Assembly: GCA_019423725.1 (NCBI GenBank) | Contig: JAHZAW010000002.1 | Coordinates: forward strand, 1 to 43,705 | Direction of reading: 5' to 3' | Length of the DNA: 43,705 nucleotides | Origin: Clostridiales bacterium | Lineage (GTDB): Bacteria; Bacillota; Clostridia; Lachnospirales; Anaerotignaceae | In this document: positions 1 to 7,844 of the stretch, piece by piece | How the letters are laid out: every line of letters starts with the position of its first letter | How positions within the stretch are numbered: the stretch's first letter is position 1 | Program-made: the position numbers and the translations under genes | Notes under the pieces: generated by a model | Told to the model about the DNA's origin: nothing | The model's input: the letters and a program-made list of their open reading frames with translations, nothing else | The model's database searches: none

Positions 1-53
1 AACGACCTACACCCTTAGCAGGGGCGCCTCTTCAGCCACTTGAGTACTTCTCC
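1..53 (-). tRNA. tRNA-Ser(GCU), 5' part, cut by window edge
   Basis: Read on the minus strand, the segment starts GGAGAAG (acceptor strand), followed by a D-arm and an anticodon arm with 5-bp stem CGCCC/GGGTG around loop CTGCTAA. The anticodon GCT is at 17-19, reading AGC/AGU serine codons. The long variable arm expected of tRNA-Ser, the T-arm and the 3' end lie outside the window. A strong promoter sits just upstream at 72-100. Confidence 0.85.
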
Positions 54-71
54 AAGGCTTACTGCCTTGCT

Positions 72-100
72 ATAATATCATAAATAAAGATAAATGTCAA
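72..100 (-). promoter_or_regulatory. Promoter of the tRNA-Ser gene
   Basis: On the minus strand a perfect -35 TTGACA (95-100) and a -10 TATTAT (72-77) are separated by exactly 17 bases, placing the start of transcription around 65, about a dozen bases before the tRNA 5' end. Confidence 0.75.
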
Positions 101-184
101 ATAAAATTTTAAATACTTTTTATTTTTTATTAAAAATGACAGTCATATCTTTGATCTTCTTTATCATTTCTATCCCCGGTCATA

Positions 185-1264
185 TTATTTTTTACCGTAT
201 TTACTTATCCAGAACTCCTCTTCGTCCTCTTTCTTTGTGCGCTGGTTGAAATAATCCACCACAAAGCAGAGTATTATGGGCAGGACAATGGAGACAAAAC
301 CGAATATATATCTATCCGTACCGTATTCATAAACATATCTGACTATTTTAAGTCCATTGATATTGAAGGCAAAGGCCAGGAGCTGTTCGATTATAAGGAT
401 AATTATGAATATTCTTACGGGTATCCTGAATTTATATTCACCTACAGCAGTCTTTCCCTTCTCAAAAATATACCTGTCGATGACCTCGGCAACGGCGCTT
501 TCATCATTTGTATTTTTCGTGATATATCCGGCTGCATCCTTAAGGGGCTGGACTGCGTTCCTTACGGCCACACCCAGGCCGGCGGTCTTTATCATGGACA
601 TATCGTTAAAGCTGTCACCTATGGCAATGGTCTCATTTATGTCTATGCCTAGCTGTTCTGCCAGGTATTTCATGGCTTCACCCTTGGTGGTTCCCTCCGA
701 TGTGAACTCCAAAAATGTATCACTGGAGAAGAAACAGTTCATTTTTCCGGCGATCTGGTTTTTAAGCTCCTTCTGTATTTTTATGAGCTCATTATGGTCG
801 CCATTCAGAAGTATTTTGGATATCTGGCCGTCATAGGAGCTGATGTCCCCAACCACTTCATAATCCGCCTTGAGCTTATCTATATACATCTGTATCCTTT
901 CGGTGACCTTCTCGATTATGAGCTTATCATTCCTATATATCTGTATGTCCACACCGTGCTTTTTAGCCGTCTCATATACGATGCCGGCGCTTCTGCTCTC
1001 AAAAAGCCTTTCCTTTATAAGTACCGGAGGATATCCCTTATATATGGCTCCGCCGTTAAGGCAGATGATATAACAGTTATCCCAGTCGATGCCAAACTGA
1101 GCCGCTATATGCTTTACACTGAATACTCCTCTGCCGGTACATATGATTATTTTTACGCCCTTTTCCGACGCGGCCCTTATGGCTCTTAAATTTTCCTCGG
1201 ATATGGACAGGTCACTTGATAAAAGTGTATTGTCCAGGTCGAGAAATATCATTTTATAATCCAT
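185..1264 (-). CDS. Cof-type HAD phosphatase with C-terminal membrane segments
   Basis: Haloacid-dehalogenase-fold phosphatase of the Cof/YidA class, which usually hydrolyse sugar phosphates or other small phospho-metabolites; the substrate here is unknown. Motif I DLDNT has the nucleophile D9 and acid D11, motif II is CTGR with T43, motif III is probably K194, and motif IV is GDSFND (216-221). The typical family member ends near residue 270; this one continues to 359 with two hydrophobic stretches (about 283-300 and 319-338) and a charged tail, so the catalytic domain is probably tethered to the membrane. The start ATG is preceded by AGGAG at good spacing. The gene is last in the leftward group and DnaA boxes lie just upstream. 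Confidence 0.8.
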   Translation of the reverse strand: MDYKMIFLDLDNTLLSSDLSISEENLRAIRAASEKGVKIIICTGRGVFSVKHIAAQFGIDWDNCYIICLNGGAIYKGYPPVLIKERLFESRSAGIVYETAKKHGVDIQIYRNDKLIIEKVTERIQMYIDKLKADYEVVGDISSYDGQISKILLNGDHNELIKIQKELKNQIAGKMNCFFSSDTFLEFTSEGTTKGEAMKYLAEQLGIDINETIAIGDSFNDMSMIKTAGLGVAVRNAVQPLKDAAGYITKNTNDESAVAEVIDRYIFEKGKTAVGEYKFRIPVRIFIIILIIEQLLAFAFNINGLKIVRYVYEYGTDRYIFGFVSIVLPIILCFVVDYFNQRTKKEDEEEFWISKYGKK

Positions 1265-1299
1265 TTTTTTCTCCTATTCACTATTTATGCACATTTTTC

Positions 1300-1367
1300 T
1301 GTTGATAACTATGGCAATCTGTGAATAAGTATATATTTATTGTGGTTATTTCTCTGAGTTATCCACA
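1300..1367. promoter_or_regulatory. DnaA-box cluster outside oriC
   Basis: Three 9-mers lie within 68 bp: TGTTGATAA (1300-1308, one mismatch to the reverse box), TGTGAATAA (1320-1328, perfect reverse match to TTATNCACA) and TTATCCACA (1359-1367, the strong consensus). The last is inside the 3' end of the DUF4446 gene. The cluster is upstream of the HAD gene and about 17 kb from dnaA. It could titrate DnaA or let DnaA regulate the HAD gene; both are inference. Confidence 0.5.
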
Positions 1368-2050
1368 GATTTACTTGTATTTTTATTGCTGCTCTTAACT
1401 GACTTACGCTTTCTGGTCTGGGCAGCGGCCTTTTTGTACATCTCTATCTTTTCTCTTCTGGCCTGCTCCCTTTCCTTCTGCTTCTTTGCCCTCAGGGTCT
1501 TGGCAGGCTCCTTGACGGTCACTGTCTTTTTAACAGCCTGATATGCATTGTTCTTTGCCTTATCTATGGCCTCCTGTTCCTCCTTGGACAGTATATATGT
1601 GCTCACGCCCAATTCCACAGGTTTGGCATAGGTAAATGTTCCTGTCCTGCTGTGTATTCCGTTTATTACGATTCCGGTATCCTCGGCGTCAAGTATTGCC
1701 ACCGCAAAACACAGGTTTCCTCCCATTTCCTCAAAGGGATTATACCTTACTATGCCCACCTTCTGGCAGCAGTACTGCATATTTTTCTGCATATCCTGCA
1801 CTATCTCCAGTATCTTGGCATATTTATCATCTATGGATTCCGCCTTGGCTACACATTCCACCAGAAGTTTCTCCATATTTACATCGTTTTTCCTCTTTTT
1901 ATTTATACCCATGAATTTCTCGTATCTTTTCTTCAGCTTGCTGCTGTTATAGAGATCATATATGACCAGACCTATAAGTACAACCAGAAGAGTCAATATT
2001 ATGGATATCCACAGGTCCAGATTCTGGGCAAAAAATCCGCCTTCAGTCAT
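1346..2050 (-). CDS. DUF4446 family membrane protein
   Basis: A small protein of the DUF4446 family, recognised by the RYNPF (102-106) and IHSR (132-135) motifs and by its place directly after parB, where this family commonly sits in Clostridia. One N-terminal transmembrane segment (about 12-31), a central coiled region, a compact conserved domain to about residue 150, and a very basic Lys/Arg tail (180-234) can be seen. Its function is not known. It follows parB by 14 bases with an AGAGGG ribosome binding site, so parA-parB-DUF4446 look like one transcription unit. The basic tail could bind nucleic acid or membrane; that is speculation. Confidence 0.75.
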   Translation of the reverse strand: MTEGGFFAQNLDLWISIILTLLVVLIGLVIYDLYNSSKLKKRYEKFMGINKKRKNDVNMEKLLVECVAKAESIDDKYAKILEIVQDMQKNMQYCCQKVGIVRYNPFEEMGGNLCFAVAILDAEDTGIVINGIHSRTGTFTYAKPVELGVSTYILSKEEQEAIDKAKNNAYQAVKKTVTVKEPAKTLRAKKQKEREQARREKIEMYKKAAAQTRKRKSVKSSNKNTSKSVDNSEK

Positions 2051-2064
2051 TATCTATCCCTCTT

Positions 2065-2934
2065 TTACTCATCTATTTTCTTTATAAGCTCCAGTATCCT
2101 CTCCAGATCAGCGTCCGAATAATACTCTATCTCTATCCTGCCCTTATTTTTCTTGCAGTTGAGCTTTACCTTTGTGCCAAAAAGATCCTTTAAATTCTTC
2201 TCAATGGTCTTATATCCAGCCGTATCAAAGGCAACTTGTCTGACTTCAGCCGGTTTCTGGCTGTTCATGGCCTTCACCAATGCCTCAGCTGCCCTGACAC
2301 TCAGGCCGTTTTCTATTATTTTTTCCGCCGCTTCCAGCTGCTTCGTACTGTCGTCCAGTCCCAAAATGGCCCTGGCATGTCCACCGGAAATTTTGTTCTC
2401 CAGCACAAGCCTCTGTACTTCCTCATTGAGATTCAAAAGCCTCAATGAATTGGCTACGGCTGAACGGCTCTTGCCTACCTTCTCAGCCACTTCCTCCTGA
2501 TTCAGCGAGAAATCCTCTATGAGCCTCTTATATCCGTTGGCTTCCTCAATGGAATTCAGGTTCTCCCTCTGGAGGTTCTCTATGAGAGCCACCTCAAAGG
2601 CAAAGGATTCATCATAATCCTTGATAATAGCCGGTATCTTCTCTATTCCGGCAATTTTCGCCGCTCTCCATCTTCTTTCGCCGGCGATTATTTTATAATA
2701 ATCCCCATCCCTGGCCAGTATGACCGGCTGGATAACTCCGACCTGCTTTATGGACGCGGCCAGCTCCTCCAGGGAGGTCTCATCAAATACCCTTCTGGGC
2801 TGCTCCCTATTGGGACTTATTTTATTTATGTCGACTTCCGTTACTCCCTTTTCATTTATGGTATCCACCTGCTTGGATATGAGCGCCTCAAGACCTCGCC
2901 CCTTCGATCCAAGCCCTTTTTTCTGAACTGACAT
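2065..2934 (-). CDS. parB: Chromosome-partitioning protein ParB (Spo0J)
   Basis: ParB is a CTP-dependent DNA clamp that loads at parS and spreads, acting with ParA in origin segregation and SMC recruitment. Seen: an N-terminal ParA-contacting KGLG..GLEAL segment, the ParB/Srx fold with QPRR (45-48), GERRWRA (85-91) and ENLQREN (119-125) that form the CTP pocket, a helix-turn-helix (about 145-167) and a C-terminal dimerisation region. An upstream in-frame GTG at 2943 is unlikely, because AAGGAG lies 8 bases before the ATG at 2934 and directly abuts the GTG. That ATG overlaps the parA stop (TAATG), so the two genes are translationally coupled. The parS sites are at about 3.8 and 4.1 kb. Confidence 0.95.
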   Translation of the reverse strand: MSVQKKGLGSKGRGLEALISKQVDTINEKGVTEVDINKISPNREQPRRVFDETSLEELAASIKQVGVIQPVILARDGDYYKIIAGERRWRAAKIAGIEKIPAIIKDYDESFAFEVALIENLQRENLNSIEEANGYKRLIEDFSLNQEEVAEKVGKSRSAVANSLRLLNLNEEVQRLVLENKISGGHARAILGLDDSTKQLEAAEKIIENGLSVRAAEALVKAMNSQKPAEVRQVAFDTAGYKTIEKNLKDLFGTKVKLNCKKNKGRIEIEYYSDADLERILELIKKIDE

Positions 2935-3707
2935 TATTTCCACTCCTTATTTATGACCTGTTCCGCCAAAGCCCTGTAACTTTCCGCTCCCTTGGATCTG
3001 GGGTCGTATATGGTTATGGGCAGTCCATAGCTTGGCGCTTCTCCCAGTCTTACGTTCCTTGGCACTATGGCGCTGTACATGGATGGTTTGAGCACCTTTT
3101 TTACTTCCTCCACCACTTCCAGGGACAGGTTCGTCCTGGAATCATACATGGTGAACACTACTCCTTCAACCTCCAGCTCCGGATTGAGCCTGCTCTGCAC
3201 CAGATTTATGGTGTGAAACAGCTGTTCCATGCCTTCCAGAGCAAAATACTCACACTGCACCGGCACCAGCACCGTATCAGCCGCCGTAAGGGCATTGAGA
3301 GTCACCAGTCCCAGGGAAGGAGGGCAGTCTATCATCACAAAATCATAATCATCCTTTATGTTCTCAAGACATTCCTTCATTATATATTCCCTGTTGTCCA
3401 GTCCCACCAGCTCTATTTCGGCTCCTGACAGGTTCATATTTGACGGTATAAGCTCCACATTGTCGGCAATGGTCTCCTGGACAGCCTCAGCGGCGCTTAT
3501 TTCACCTAAAAGTACATTATAAAGTGTATTTTCTATTTGATTTTTCTCGAGTCCCAGGCCGCTCGTGGTATTACCCTGGGCGTCGGCGTCAACGACAAGC
3601 ACCTTTTTGCCCTGTTCGGCCAGGCAGGCTGAAAGATTTACTACGGTCGTCGTCTTTCCAACACCGCCCTTTTGGTTTGCCACGGCTATGATCCTCGTTT
3701 TTCCCAT
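2934..3707 (-). CDS. parA: Chromosome-partitioning ATPase ParA (Soj)
   Basis: A MinD/ParA-family ATPase that binds DNA nonspecifically when ATP-bound and is released by ParB; in Bacillota it also modulates DnaA. The deviant Walker A KGGVGKTT spans 13-20, and DADAQGN and the Walker B-like DCPPSLG segment follow. The length of 257 residues is normal for Soj. The ribosome binding site is a GAGG about 11 bases before the ATG. It is first gene of parA-parB-DUF4446, and both parS sites lie just upstream. Confidence 0.95.
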   Translation of the reverse strand: MGKTRIIAVANQKGGVGKTTTVVNLSACLAEQGKKVLVVDADAQGNTTSGLGLEKNQIENTLYNVLLGEISAAEAVQETIADNVELIPSNMNLSGAEIELVGLDNREYIMKECLENIKDDYDFVMIDCPPSLGLVTLNALTAADTVLVPVQCEYFALEGMEQLFHTINLVQSRLNPELEVEGVVFTMYDSRTNLSLEVVEEVKKVLKPSMYSAIVPRNVRLGEAPSYGLPITIYDPRSKGAESYRALAEQVINKEWK

Positions 3708-3779
3708 ATGGCATCATTCCTCAAACACGTTTTTTATTATGATAGCATAATTTCACCCTAAAAAAAACATGTAATTCCA

Positions 3780-3795
3780 CGTTTCACGTGAAACA
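3780..3795. promoter_or_regulatory. parS site, upstream of parA
   Basis: The palindrome GTTTCACGTGAAAC (3781-3794) matches the canonical ParB site TGTTTCACGTGAAACA at 15 of 16 positions; the first base is C instead of T. It lies about 75 bp upstream of parA, so ParB bound here may also affect parA transcription. Confidence 0.9.
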
Positions 3796-3923
3796 GCGTT
3801 TTTATATATTGAAAAACATATATTTATGCTTACATTATACATTTTAAATTATTTTTTAACAGTTATAAACTAAAGAAATATAAAAATTATATATACTGGC
3901 GTATTTTATGAGACCCTATGCCG

Positions 3924-3971
3924 GAAAACTGCCCGGGTGCTGATATTATGATTGGCAGTTTTCTATTTTTT
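3924..3971 (+). terminator. Terminator-like hairpin with no obvious gene
   Basis: GAAAACTGCC (3924-3933) and GGCAGTTTTC (3954-3963) form a perfect 10-bp stem with a 20-base loop, followed on the plus strand by TATTTTTTAT. No plus-strand gene ends here. It lies between the two parS sites in the 411-bp parA-argS gap, which otherwise holds AT-rich sequence and no credible coding region. Confidence 0.4.
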
Positions 3972-4073
3972 ATCCACCGGCAGTCCCGATGATATAAATT
4001 TTTCTCCGGTCTGGCTTAATATTTTCCACAGCCGGGTCCAGCGGGTCCATAAGTTTAAATCCGGTATAATGGG

Positions 4074-4108
4074 CAAAAAAATCTGCTGTTTCACGTGAAA
4101 CAGCAGAT
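4074..4108 (-). terminator. Perfect 28-bp palindrome and U-tract after argS, containing parS
   Basis: Positions 4081-4108 form a perfect 28-bp inverted repeat. Read leftward, in the direction of argS, it gives a 12-bp stem with an ACGT loop followed directly by seven T (4081 down to 4075, the first T shared with the stem end). That is the form of an intrinsic terminator ten bases after the argS stop. The centre of the stem is a parS site. Confidence 0.6.
4087..4102. promoter_or_regulatory. parS site, perfect consensus
   Basis: The 16-mer TGTTTCACGTGAAACA matches the bacterial parS consensus exactly. It lies immediately downstream of argS inside a longer perfect palindrome. With the copy at 3780 it gives two ParB-loading sites within 325 bp beside parA. 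Confidence 0.95.
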
Positions 4109-4118
4109 ATATTTTAAA

Positions 4119-5825
4119 TTACATTCTTTCAGGTGCCTTGATACCCAGGATCTCAAGTCCTGACTTGATGACCAGCCTTACTGCATCTACCACAGCCAGC
4201 CTTGCGTTCCTTACTTTATCATCATCAGTAAGTATCACATTGTCATGGTAGAACTTATTGAATGCCTGGGAAAGATCCACAAGATATCTGGCAATGACTG
4301 AAGGCTCATATCTGGAGGCTGCCTCCCTTATCTTATCGGAATATCCTGCTAACATCTTACATACATCAACAGAAGCATCATCCGTAAGTACTGAATAATC
4401 TATATCAGTGAGGCTCTCCTTATTTTCCACATATCCTGCCTTCTTCAGCACGCTGCACGCTCTGGCGTGGGTGTACTGAACATAGGGTCCTGTCTCTCCA
4501 TCAAAGTTGAGCATCCTGTCCCAAGAGAACACGATGTCCTTTATCCTGCCGTTATAAAGGTCATCAAATATTACAGCACCTATGCCGACTTCCTTGGCTA
4601 CCTCTTCCTTGTCGGGAAGATCAGGGTTCTTGTCATTGATTATGCCCATGGTCTTTTTAACTGCCTCATCCAGCAGGTCCTCCATAAGTACGACCTTTCC
4701 CTTTCTTGTGGAAAGCTTTCCATCTTCCAGGCTCACAAGTCCGAAGGGCACATGCACAAGATCCTTTGACCAGTCATATCCCATTTTTTCAATTACCTTG
4801 AACCACTGGGCAAAGTGAAGATTCTGGTCTATGGCTGTTACATATATACATTTGTCAAAATCATAGGTTTTCTTTCTGTATATGGCCGCTGTTATGTCCC
4901 TTGTGGCATAAAGTGTGCCGCCGTCAGTCCTTATTATAAGGCAGGGAGGCATTTTTGCGTCCTCCAAGTCTACTATCATGGCTCCGTTGCTTTCCGTAAG
5001 GAGTTTTTTCTCCTTAAGTTCATCAACTACAGCTGCCATCTTGTCATTATAGAAACTTTCTCCGGTGTAATAGTCAAATTTTACACCAAGTTTTTCATAA
5101 ACTCTCTCAAATTCCTTTATGCTTATGTCATAGAACCATTTCCAAAGGGTAAGAGCTTCCTCGTCGCCATCCTGCATCTTTACAAACCATGCCCTGGCTC
5201 TGTCATCCAATGAAGGGTCCTTCTCAGCTTCCTCATGGAATTTTACATATATGCTCGTAAGCTCGCTTATTCCCTTTTCTTCGACTTCTTCCTTGCTGCC
5301 CCAGAGTTTGTATGCTTCGATGAGCTTTCCAAACTGTGTGCCCCAGTCGCCTAAATGGTTTACACCTACACATTTATAACCCATTTTCTCAAATATTTTG
5401 TAAAGGGCGCTTCCTATTACTGTGGAACGAAGATGTCCAACGTGAAAAGGCTTGGCAATGTTGGGTGAGGAATAGTCGATAACTATGGTCTTTCCTTTGC
5501 CGTCTTCGCTGCTTCCGTAGGCTTCGCCGCTTTCAGCTATGTTTTTCATTACTTCAGCTGCATATACGCTCTTGTCCGTAAAGAAATTTATATAGGCTGC
5601 CACCGGCTCTATCTTTGAAAACATACCATTGTTTTCGATCTTTGAGCATATATCAGCGGCTATCATGTTCGGCGCCTTTCTCATAGTCTTGGCAAGCCTG
5701 AAGCAGGGGAAGGCATAGTCTCCCATCTCAGGTTTTGCGGGCACCTCCATAAAATTAACTATATCATTTATATCCATTTCGGCCGCCTTTGCTATAAGAG
5801 ACGCGGCTTCATATTTAAAATCCAT
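4119..5825 (-). CDS. argS: Arginyl-tRNA synthetase
   Basis: A class I aminoacyl-tRNA synthetase that charges tRNA-Arg in the cytoplasm. Seen: an N-terminal Add-1-like domain, the HIGH signature as HVGH (128-131) in the sequence SSPNIAKPFHVGHLRST, a KMSKS-region equivalent LSTRKGK, and the C-terminal anticodon-binding DALR domain ending in IKAPERM. The length of 568 residues is normal. An in-frame ATG 24 bases upstream (5849) has no ribosome binding site, whereas the chosen ATG has AAAGGA nine bases before it. The gene is monocistronic, diverges from the metallo-hydrolase gene, and ends at the parS-containing hairpin. Confidence 0.97.
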   Translation of the reverse strand: MDFKYEAASLIAKAAEMDINDIVNFMEVPAKPEMGDYAFPCFRLAKTMRKAPNMIAADICSKIENNGMFSKIEPVAAYINFFTDKSVYAAEVMKNIAESGEAYGSSEDGKGKTIVIDYSSPNIAKPFHVGHLRSTVIGSALYKIFEKMGYKCVGVNHLGDWGTQFGKLIEAYKLWGSKEEVEEKGISELTSIYVKFHEEAEKDPSLDDRARAWFVKMQDGDEEALTLWKWFYDISIKEFERVYEKLGVKFDYYTGESFYNDKMAAVVDELKEKKLLTESNGAMIVDLEDAKMPPCLIIRTDGGTLYATRDITAAIYRKKTYDFDKCIYVTAIDQNLHFAQWFKVIEKMGYDWSKDLVHVPFGLVSLEDGKLSTRKGKVVLMEDLLDEAVKKTMGIINDKNPDLPDKEEVAKEVGIGAVIFDDLYNGRIKDIVFSWDRMLNFDGETGPYVQYTHARACSVLKKAGYVENKESLTDIDYSVLTDDASVDVCKMLAGYSDKIREAASRYEPSVIARYLVDLSQAFNKFYHDNVILTDDDKVRNARLAVVDAVRLVIKSGLEILGIKAPERM

Positions 5826-5945
5826 CGGTTTCAATCCTTTCAGTATCATTGTAAAAATAATTTATCATATAGACCGCTAAAAATCAAACTATTAAAGGTA
5901 AATTTTAAATTTTATCAGAAATATTTTTTAAGATTCAGTGAACGT

Positions 5946-5977
5946 TTTGTTAATTTTTTCAAGTTATATTGTATAAT
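5946..5977 (+). promoter_or_regulatory. Possible promoter of the MBL-fold gene
   Basis: A TATAAT at 5972-5977 with a TG one base upstream (extended -10) follows TTGTTA; the 19-base spacer is long. A second TATAAT occurs at 5991-5996. The region is AT-rich, so chance matches are likely. Confidence 0.35.
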
Positions 5978-6071
5978 GATAATAATATGATATAATCCCA
6001 TTAATAAAGCATTTTAATCCTATATGATAATCATGATCCGCTTTTTTACAGCATAAACCGGAGGTGTAAAT

Positions 6072-6716
6072 ATGGTTCGCCTGAAAATAATAAAATGCGG
6101 AGGAGTTAACTGCTATCTGCTCTCCCGCAACGGAAATTCAATACTTATAGATACCGCTACATATAAATACAGGGACAAAATACTGGATATTTGTAAAAAA
6201 AATAATGTTCGTCTCATAGTTCTTACCCATGGCCACCCGGACCATATACAGAACGCCGCCTTCCTCTCATCTGAGCTGGATATACCTACAGCCATAGGCG
6301 AGGGCGATGAAGACCTTATTTTTGACAGAAATATCGATAATATCAAACCTGACGGCCTTATGGGAAAGGCGATCATGTTTTTCTCAAACGCTGACCCTAA
6401 ATTCAATGTGGTCCCCCTGTTTATGCCATCCATGCTCTTAAAAGAAGGGGACAGCCTCAAAGAATTCGGCCTGGACCTTAAAGTCGTATCCCTGCCGGGA
6501 CATACAAAGGGTTCAATCGGTTTAGTATCAGGTCCCAGTATATTTGTAGGCGATGCCCTTATGAATATTTTTGCTCCGTCACTGCCTAAACTCTATGAGG
6601 ACAGGGATGAGGCAGTCAAAAGCGCCATAAAGATCATCGGCCTTGGCGGCAAAAAAATATACTTCGGCCACGGAAACCCCGTTGACGCAAAGGAACTGGA
6701 ATCACTGCAGCTATAA
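6072..6716 (+). CDS. MBL-fold metallo-hydrolase
   Basis: A metallo-beta-lactamase-fold hydrolase of the glyoxalase-II-like group; substrate unknown. The metal ligands are intact: the HxHxDH motif is HGHPDH (H53, H55, D57, H58), followed by the GHTKGS histidine, the VGDAL aspartate and the FGHGNP histidine. It is 214 residues and has no signal peptide, so it should be cytoplasmic. The start has GGAGGTG five to six bases upstream. It is the first of five plus-strand genes that run against the replication direction of this arm. An intrinsic terminator follows. Confidence 0.85.
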   Translation: MVRLKIIKCGGVNCYLLSRNGNSILIDTATYKYRDKILDICKKNNVRLIVLTHGHPDHIQNAAFLSSELDIPTAIGEGDEDLIFDRNIDNIKPDGLMGKAIMFFSNADPKFNVVPLFMPSMLLKEGDSLKEFGLDLKVVSLPGHTKGSIGLVSGPSIFVGDALMNIFAPSLPKLYEDRDEAVKSAIKIIGLGGKKIYFGHGNPVDAKELESLQL

Positions 6717-6746
6717 ATATAGATCCTATAAATGAATTTAAATATG

Positions 6747-6772
6747 CCCGCTTTTCAGCGGGTTTTATTTTA
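6747..6772 (+). terminator. Intrinsic terminator after the MBL-fold gene
   Basis: CCCGC (6747-6751) pairs with GCGGG (6758-6762) and is followed by TTTTATTTTATT. Confidence 0.75.
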
Positions 6773-6845
6773 TTGATTTATCATTTTTATCCTTTTTTAT
6801 CCATTTTTTGTTCTATATTTGCGGTATTTTAGATTTATATAAAAT

Positions 6846-6874
6846 TTGTAATTTGTCAAAACTATTGATATAAT
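6846..6874 (+). promoter_or_regulatory. Possible promoter of the alpha/beta hydrolase gene
   Basis: TTGTAA (6846-6851), a 17-base spacer and TATAAT (6869-6874). Transcription would begin around 6881, at the ribosome binding site itself, giving an unusually short leader of about 11 bases; another promoter may therefore be the real one. Confidence 0.4.
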
Positions 6875-6891
6875 TATAATGAGGTGATTTT

Positions 6892-7827
6892 ATGGACTGT
6901 ATCAAAAGAAAGCTGAAAAACACTCTAATAGCAGGCTCGGTATTTTTAGTACCGCTTATCATAAATAAACTGGTATTTTTTACAGCTCAGAAAAAATACC
7001 CCCTCAATGAGGTATACAAGACCTATGAATGGAGGCTTGGAAATATCGCATATTCCGTAAAGGGAAACGGTAAACCTCTTGTGCTCATCCACGGAGCAAA
7101 GCCCGGATCTTCATCGGATGTATGGATGAAAAATGTGAGATCTCTGGCCGAAAACTACAGGGTATATACCCTTGATCTGCTGGGATACGGCGCTTCCGAC
7201 AGGGTAAATACCACATATACAGCCTATACCTATGCCTCCCTTATAAATGATTTCATAAGGGACATCGTTGGAAAGGGCGCAGCTGTGATCGCTGAGGGAG
7301 AAGGCGCCATGTTCACCCTGGCCGCCTATAAGAAAAACCCTAAAAACTTCAAAAAACTCATACTCATCTGCCCTAAGGGCATAGATGAAAGATTTGCCGT
7401 AAATGAGGATAAAAAGTTCAGGATATTATACAGCCTTCCCATAATAGGAGAGAGTTTCTACCTTATTAATGTATCCATGTGCGCCATTAAAAATGCCCTT
7501 GCGGGAATGATATCCAATAGGGAAAAGACAAAGATACTTACTGAAAAATTTTATTCGGCGGCACATTTTGGAGGCGGCCTCAATAGATTCGTATTTGCTT
7601 CATATAAGACTAACTATATGAACACCGACATCAAACCCTATATCCCTGAGGTAAAAATACCCGTTATGTTCGTATGGGGCGAACATGCCGATGATTACGA
7701 CAACTTTGAGGAAATACAGGGACTGACAAGAAGGGCGGAATATGTCGTATTTGAGGATACGGGCTCCCTTCCTAACTATGAGAATGCCGAAGAATTCAAT
7801 AAAACAGCTAAGGAATTTTTGAAATAA
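6892..7827 (+). CDS. Alpha/beta-hydrolase-fold protein lacking the catalytic Ser and His
   Basis: An alpha/beta-hydrolase fold of 311 residues with an N-terminal hydrophobic anchor (about 11-31). The oxyanion HG turn (LIHGAKPG) and overall strand pattern are clear. At the nucleophile elbow, where active members have G-x-S-x-G, the sequence is AEGEG (134-138) with Gly136 in the serine position. The usual C-terminal G-H-L-P reads GSLP, with Ser292 in the histidine position. It therefore looks like a membrane-tethered pseudoenzyme or a member with different chemistry. GAGGTG precedes the start. The thioesterase gene follows 17 bases later, so the two are probably cotranscribed. Confidence 0.8.
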   Translation: MDCIKRKLKNTLIAGSVFLVPLIINKLVFFTAQKKYPLNEVYKTYEWRLGNIAYSVKGNGKPLVLIHGAKPGSSSDVWMKNVRSLAENYRVYTLDLLGYGASDRVNTTYTAYTYASLINDFIRDIVGKGAAVIAEGEGAMFTLAAYKKNPKNFKKLILICPKGIDERFAVNEDKKFRILYSLPIIGESFYLINVSMCAIKNALAGMISNREKTKILTEKFYSAAHFGGGLNRFVFASYKTNYMNTDIKPYIPEVKIPVMFVWGEHADDYDNFEEIQGLTRRAEYVVFEDTGSLPNYENAEEFNKTAKEFLK

Positions 7828-7844
7828 GGAGAAGATGTTTATAG

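Noticed and set aside
5826..6071. Possible T-box leader for argS
   Set aside because: The argS upstream region is short and AT-rich, and I see neither a T-box sequence nor a terminator-antiterminator pair.
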